Source: Methylobacterium sp. J-070
GTDB lineage: Bacteria; Pseudomonadota; Alphaproteobacteria; Rhizobiales; Beijerinckiaceae
Direction: 5' to 3'
NCBI RefSeq assembly: GCF_022829385.1
Contig: NZ_JAKSXX010000142.1
Location: 1 to 64,000, forward strand
DNA: 64,000 bases
The notes below the pieces were generated by a model that was not told the DNA's origin, made no database searches, and worked only from the letters and a program-made list of their open reading frames with translations. The position numbers and the translations under genes are program-made. This document shows, piece after piece, positions 59,558-64,000 of the stretch (its first letter is position 1; the number at the start of each line of letters is the position of its first letter).

Positions 59558-60562
59558 GTGATCTTCATTCACCAGCCCGCTATCGGCGTCGGATCCACGC
59601 AACTCGACCGCCGCGTCGTCGATCTCCAGGACACCATCCCCGAGGACACCGTCTGGCTCGACCTGATCCGGCCGAGCCGCGAGGAGGAACTCAAGGCCGA
59701 GGCCTTCGCGGGCATCGAGGTGCCCACCCGCGAGGAGATGAAGGACATCGAGCCTTCGGAACTGCTCTACGTCGACGACGGCGCCCGCTACATGACCGGT
59801 CGGGTGCTCTCGAAGGTGAGCGACTCGGAGGAGCCGGGACTCGCCGGCATCACCTTCATCCTGCGCGGCAACCGCCTCGTGACCGTGCGCCACGAGGAGC
59901 CGCAGGCCTTCCGGATGTACACGCAGCGCGCCGGCCGCTCGACCGGGAACGGCAGCAGCTCCGCCACCTCCGGCGAGACCATCCTGGCCGGGCTGATCGA
60001 GGCGGTGATCGACCGGGCCGCGGACGTGCTCCAGCTCCAGGGCGAGCGCATCGACCGCTTGTCGGGCAAGATCTTCGAGGTGCAGGACGATCCCTCCGCC
60101 CGCAACACCGCCCTCCAGGACACCCTGCGGGCGCTGGGGCGGCACGGCGACCTCATCTCCAAGCAGCGCGAGAGCCTCGTCTCGATGGAGCGGATCCTGC
60201 TCTCGCTGTCGGCGACCTACCGGACCAACAAGGCGCCGCGCGATCTGCGGGAGGACGTCCGCTCGACCCTGCGGGATCTTCAATCCCTGGAGGAACACGC
60301 GACGTTCCTGAGCAACAAGATCCAGTTTCTGCTCGACGCGACGCTCGGGCTCGTCAACCTTGAGCAGAACAACATCATCAAGCTGTTCTCGGTCATGGCC
60401 GTCGTCTTCATGCCGCCGACCCTGATCGCCTCGATCTACGGCATGAATTTTAAGTCCATCCCGGAACTAGATCTCCCGTACGGCTACCCCATGGCGCTGG
60501 TCATGATGGTGGTGGCGGCCGTATTCCCGTACTTCTTCTTCCGGTGGAAGAAGTGGCTTTAG
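59558..60562 (+). CDS. corA: CorA-family magnesium transporter
   Basis: A 334-residue CorA: a long cytoplasmic helical domain (about 1-270) and two C-terminal membrane helices. The diagnostic GMNF loop lies in [10 protein letters not shown] and the terminal helix is [12 protein letters not shown]. It conducts Mg2+ (and Co2+/Ni2+) as a homopentamer. The start is a GTG at 59558; no ATG fits the family N-terminus (MIFIHQPA). Length is typical. Followed by the chemoreceptor gene after about 100 bp. Confidence 0.94.
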   Translation: MIFIHQPAIGVGSTQLDRRVVDLQDTIPEDTVWLDLIRPSREEELKAEAFAGIEVPTREEMKDIEPSELLYVDDGARYMTGRVLSKVSDSEEPGLAGITFILRGNRLVTVRHEEPQAFRMYTQRAGRSTGNGSSSATSGETILAGLIEAVIDRAADVLQLQGERIDRLSGKIFEVQDDPSARNTALQDTLRALGRHGDLISKQRESLVSMERILLSLSATYRTNKAPRDLREDVRSTLRDLQSLEEHATFLSNKIQFLLDATLGLVNLEQNNIIKLFSVMAVVFMPPTLIASIYGMNFKSIPELDLPYGYPMALVMMVVAAVFPYFFFRWKKWL

Positions 60563-60659
60563 GCAAAGATGCTGGTACAGTGCCGATAAAGAATTAATAA
60601 GTCTCTGGGAGAACGTTCGGGCCGGCGACCGCATCCCGAACGCGAAGACAGAAGCTGCC

Positions 60660-62345
60660 ATGCGATTCTCCCTCAAGACGGTCCTCTCTGGCGCGATCGG
60701 CCTCCTCGCCCTCGCCGCTGCCGGACAGGGGGTCGCCAGCGTCGTGGCCCTGTCGGAGATCGAGGCGAATACGATCGCGGTTTCGGAGCAGGCGCTGACC
60801 ACGCAGAACCTCGCCGAATCCATTGGACGGGCCGTCCGGGATGCACGGCTGAACCTCTACAGGATCGCGGTTGCCTCACCCGACGCCGCCGCCCTGGACA
60901 AGAACCAGACGGCGCTCACCGACACCCTCGGGACGCTCTCCGACCTGCGCCAAGCCTTTCAGAGCCGCCTGACGAAGGTCTCGGACCGGGCGCTCTACGA
61001 ACGCTTCACCACGGCCTGGAACGCCTATCAGAACATCCAGCTCCAGGTGGTCGAACTGATGATCGCGGGCGATCAGCCGGGCGCCCTCGCGCTGGTGCTG
61101 AACCCCGCGACGGGTGCCCAGAACGACGCGGCCGTGGCGAGCCTCACCGAGACGATCGCTTCGGCCCGGGCCCAGACGGAGTCCAACGTGGCCGAGACCG
61201 CGCAGCAGGCCGCGCGGGCCAAGCTCATCGCCCTGTCGGCCACCGTGGTGGGTCTCGCGGTCGCCGTGGCGGCGATGCTGTTCGCCGTCTTCGGGATCGC
61301 CCGGCCGATCGAGCGCATGACCCGCGCGATGGGGCGTCTCGCGGAGGGTGACGAGACCGTGGCGGTTCCGCATACGGGCCGGCGCGACGAGATCGGCGCC
61401 ATGGCGGCGGCCGTGCAGGTCTTCAAGGACAACCTGCTCCGCAGCCGCGCCCTGGAACAGGAGACCGCCCTCGCCCGCGCGGGGGCGGAGACGCAGCGGC
61501 GGCACGCCGTCCACGCGATGGCGGAGTCCTTCGAGGCCGCCGTCGGCGGCGTGCTGGCCCGGGTGGCGGACGCGGCCGTCGGCCTGCGCGCCGATGCCGA
61601 GGCGATGAGCGGCACGGCCACCCGCACGGCGGAACGCTCGGCGACGGTGGCGGGCGCCGCGCAGGCGGCCGCCATGCATGTCGGCACGGTTGCGGCGGCG
61701 GCGGAGGAGCTCGGCGCCTCGGTCCAGGAGATCGGCCGCCAGGTGGACGGCTCCACCGACCTCGCCCGGGGCGCCGTGGTCCAGGCCGAGGAGACCGCCG
61801 GCCTGGTTCAGGAGTTGAGCGCGGCGGCGGACCGGATCGGCAACGTGGTCCGGCTGATCTCCGATATCGCCGGCCAGACCAATCTGCTGGCGCTCAACGC
61901 CACCATCGAGGCGGCCCGGGCCGGCGAGGCCGGCCGGGGCTTCGCGGTGGTCGCCGCCGAGGTGAAGGAACTCGCCGCCCAGACCGCCAGGGCCACCGGG
62001 GAGATCGGCGGTCAGGTCGGGCGCATCCAGGGGGCGACCGGGCAGACCGTGGGGGCGATCGACGGCATCGCGGCGCGCATCCGCGAGATCGACGGCGTGG
62101 CGACCTCCATCGCGGCCGCCGTGGAGCAGCAGGGCGCCGCGACCCGGGAGATCGCCCGCAGCGTCGCCGAGGCGGCCGCCGGGACCGGCGAGGTCACCGG
62201 GACGATCGACGACGTGGCGCGGACCGCCGACGCGACGGGCACGGCCGCCACGCGGATGCTGGCCTCGGCCGCGAGTCTGTCGGAGCAATCCGCCGCGCTG
62301 CGCCGGGAGATCGACACGTTCCTGGCGACCGTGCGGGCCGCCTGA
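60660..62345 (+). CDS. Methyl-accepting chemotaxis protein
   Basis: A 561-residue receptor. An N-terminal membrane helix (about 8-30), a four-helix-type periplasmic ligand domain (about 30-185), a second membrane helix (about 188-210, [20 protein letters not shown]), HAMP (about 211-262, [16 protein letters not shown]), and the signalling domain. The hairpin tip is [20 protein letters not shown] and [19 protein letters not shown]. Methylation helices flank it. Ligand unknown. It would feed a CheA/CheW array not present in this window. Confidence 0.94.
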   Translation: MRFSLKTVLSGAIGLLALAAAGQGVASVVALSEIEANTIAVSEQALTTQNLAESIGRAVRDARLNLYRIAVASPDAAALDKNQTALTDTLGTLSDLRQAFQSRLTKVSDRALYERFTTAWNAYQNIQLQVVELMIAGDQPGALALVLNPATGAQNDAAVASLTETIASARAQTESNVAETAQQAARAKLIALSATVVGLAVAVAAMLFAVFGIARPIERMTRAMGRLAEGDETVAVPHTGRRDEIGAMAAAVQVFKDNLLRSRALEQETALARAGAETQRRHAVHAMAESFEAAVGGVLARVADAAVGLRADAEAMSGTATRTAERSATVAGAAQAAAMHVGTVAAAAEELGASVQEIGRQVDGSTDLARGAVVQAEETAGLVQELSAAADRIGNVVRLISDIAGQTNLLALNATIEAARAGEAGRGFAVVAAEVKELAAQTARATGEIGGQVGRIQGATGQTVGAIDGIAARIREIDGVATSIAAAVEQQGAATREIARSVAEAAAGTGEVTGTIDDVARTADATGTAATRMLASAASLSEQSAALRREIDTFLATVRAA

Positions 62346-62513
62346 GCGCGGCCGGGGCTCGACCGCGTCGTCCGGCCGAGGCCGGGGCCGTCCGCGCCGT
62401 CGGTCCGTCAGCCGCCGCGGCCGAGGACGAGCGCAGGCCCGCCGAGATGTGCGAACCGTGTCGCCTCGGGCCGACGGCGCCGCGCGGGCCGCCCCGCCGC
62501 GGCCGGCCTGAAG

Positions 62514-64000
62514 CTACGCCACCGCGGCGAGGTGCTTGACCTCCGCCTTGGCCACCACCTTGCCCACCGGCGCCGCCTTGCCGGTCTCGACCTCGGGGGC
62601 GAGGACCGGCGGCTGCACCCAGCGGCCGGCGTCGAGTTCGGTGATCCGGCCGTTGATCTCGCGGATGACGTAGCGCGAGAACGGGTAGACGTGGAGGTAG
62701 AGCACCATGTTGGTGACCACCGCCTCCAGGGCGGCCGGGTTGCGGCGGGCGGTCTCCAGGAACACGCTCCAGAAGTGCTTGGCGAGCTCCGGACGCCGCA
62801 CCGTCATCCGCCAGCACACGCGCGCCAGCGACCAGAGGTCGTGGGCGATGTGGCGCCAGTTCAGCTTCTGTGCGGCAAACTTGGGCCGCTTCACCAGCCG
62901 CGAGACCGCGCGCACCCGGTCGAAGAAATTGGCGGGGTCGTAGACCTCCTGCAGGACGTCGCGGTAATCGGCGAGCACGTCGCGCTGCGGGCGCAGGGTC
63001 ACGAAGTTGAGGCCCTGCGTGCACTGGTCGCCCTGGTCGGCGGTGGTCAGCGCGTAGTTCTCGTAGAGGCGGCCCTCCTTGCGCAGGCGGCGCGAGAGCT
63101 GCGTGTTCGGCAGCGCGTAGAGCAGGCCCACCATGGCGATCGGGATGCCGGTCTGGCTGATGCAGAGCGACATCGCCGGGGCGATGCTGTCCTTCTCGGT
63201 GTCGAAGCCGACGATGAAGCCGGCCGTGACGAACATGCCGTGCTCGTAGAGCTTGTGCACGCTGTCGGCGATCGACCGCTTGGTGTTCTGCTTCTTCTGG
63301 GTCTGGATCAGCGTCGCCTCGTCGGGCGTCTCGATCCCGGTGAACAGGGCGAAGAAGTTCGCGTCCCGCATCATCCCGAGCAGCTCGTCGTCGTCCGCGA
63401 GGTTGAGGGAGGCCTCGGTGGAGAACTTGAACGGGTAGCCGTGCGCCTCCTGCCACCGGATCAGGTGCGGCAGGAACAGCTTGATCGCCTTCTTGTTGCC
63501 GATCAGGTTGTCGTCGACGAAGTCGACATGGCCGCGGTAGCCGAGGCCGTAGAGCCGGTCGAGCTCGGCCAGCATCTGCGGCGTCGTCTTGGTCCGCGGT
63601 GCGCGGCCGTAGAGCTCGATGATGTCGCAGAACTCGCAGGTGAACGGGCAGCCGCGCGAGAACTGGACGCCGATGTACAGGTAGTGGCTGAAGGTCAGCA
63701 GGTCGAACCGCGGGATCGGGCTCTTGGTGACGTCGGCCTTGAACTTCTCCGCCGTGAAGCGGCCGCGGCGCTCGCCGGCCTCCCAGGCGGCCACGAAGGT
63801 GTCGAGGATGCCCTCGGCCTCGCCCAGCACCAGGAAGTCGGCCTTGTCGTAGACCTCCGGCGTCGAGGTCGGCGCGGGGCCGCCGACGCAGACCGGGGTG
63901 CCGAGCGCGACGCACCGGTCGATCACCACCAGGCAGTCCGGCTCCTGGGGCAGCATGCCGCCGGTCATCACGAGGTCGGCCGCCCGGATCTGCTCGTCGG
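62514..64000 (-). CDS. B12-binding radical SAM protein (DUF4070), HpnP-like, partial at right edge
   Basis: The gene runs off the window; about 495 codons are present, from the C-terminal end of the B12-binding domain (LVMMTGGMLPQEPDCLVVID) to the stop. The radical SAM motif CxxxCxxC is in RGCPFTCEFCDIIELYG, followed by the typical DUF4070 segments VDFVDDNLIGNKKAIKLFLP and AGFIVGFDTEKDSIAPAMSL. This sequence pattern is that of HpnP-like enzymes, including the hopanoid C-2 methylase HpnP known from Methylobacterium and Rhodopseudomonas. Paralogues of other function exist, so HpnP is a candidate, not a certainty. Confidence 0.88.
   Translation of the reverse strand, partial: DEQIRAADLVMTGGMLPQEPDCLVVIDRCVALGTPVCVGGPAPTSTPEVYDKADFLVLGEAEGILDTFVAAWEAGERRGRFTAEKFKADVTKSPIPRFDLLTFSHYLYIGVQFSRGCPFTCEFCDIIELYGRAPRTKTTPQMLAELDRLYGLGYRGHVDFVDDNLIGNKKAIKLFLPHLIRWQEAHGYPFKFSTEASLNLADDDELLGMMRDANFFALFTGIETPDEATLIQTQKKQNTKRSIADSVHKLYEHGMFVTAGFIVGFDTEKDSIAPAMSLCISQTGIPIAMVGLLYALPNTQLSRRLRKEGRLYENYALTTADQGDQCTQGLNFVTLRPQRDVLADYRDVLQEVYDPANFFDRVRAVSRLVKRPKFAAQKLNWRHIAHDLWSLARVCWRMTVRRPELAKHFWSVFLETARRNPAALEAVVTNMVLYLHVYPFSRYVIREINGRITELDAGRWVQPPVLAPEVETGKAAPVGKVVAKAEVKHLAAVA

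Overview
The window is about 64 kb of very GC-rich DNA with alphaproteobacterial gene content: a valine-catabolism cluster, a Tad/Cpa pilus operon, FtrABCD-type iron uptake, LigD/Ku end joining, GANTC-rich and CtrA-like sites, a GcrA-type zinc tail and a 2-methylhopanoid-type B12 radical SAM enzyme. Together with two families of intergenic repeats, this points to a Methylobacterium-like member of the Hyphomicrobiales. That placement is inference from gene content, not a database match.

Layout. 1-4255 (minus) is the distal valine pathway: mmsA, an isobutyryl-CoA-type dehydrogenase, 3-hydroxyisobutyryl-CoA hydrolase and the first 21 codons of mmsB. mmsB is cut at 193/194 by a stretch matching an Illumina sequencing adapter, so the first ~193 bases should be treated as a chimeric join. 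A divergent LysR regulator (4369-5277) follows, then an Fe-dependent alcohol dehydrogenase, an antitoxin whose toxin partner is broken by a repeat, and an ABC solute-binding protein. 8666-16593 is cpaBCDEF-tadBC, preceded by a CtrA-type site. An intact ISL3-family insertion sequence with an 8-bp target duplication (16629-18384) separates it from a cobalamin riboswitch that now heads only a fragment of a TonB-dependent receptor.

19.5-33 kb is a signalling-rich accessory stretch: a single-domain response regulator, two hybrid histidine kinases, a Pmp3-type peptide, the divergent ligD/ku pair, two receiver-like proteins without a normal phospho-acceptor, and a class III cyclase. The ligD/ku intergenic region carries a perfect DnaA box and five GANTC methylation sites within 67 bp. 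A less GC-rich patch with a glutathione-transferase-like gene and weak ORFs follows (33-34.5 kb), then two alpha/beta hydrolases, a GcrA-type zinc-tail protein, a sulfurtransferase, a small hypothetical gene behind a strong palindrome, and ftrABDC.

42.9-64 kb looks like core genome: an unusual double-barrel porin, lipB, an orphan FliN-like gene, tRNA-Leu(GAG), a cyclase-TPR protein, small exported proteins, an OPT transporter, rhlE, thioesterase/sodC (convergent and overlapping), the RNA methyltransferases tlyA and an RlmD-like enzyme, corA, a chemotaxis receptor, and a B12-binding radical SAM gene running off the right edge.

The most notable points are the adapter chimera, the cell-cycle-type sites at the NHEJ promoter with a receiver-like gene translationally coupled to ku, the orphaned B12 riboswitch, the truncated toxin, and the Omp25-OprB fusion.
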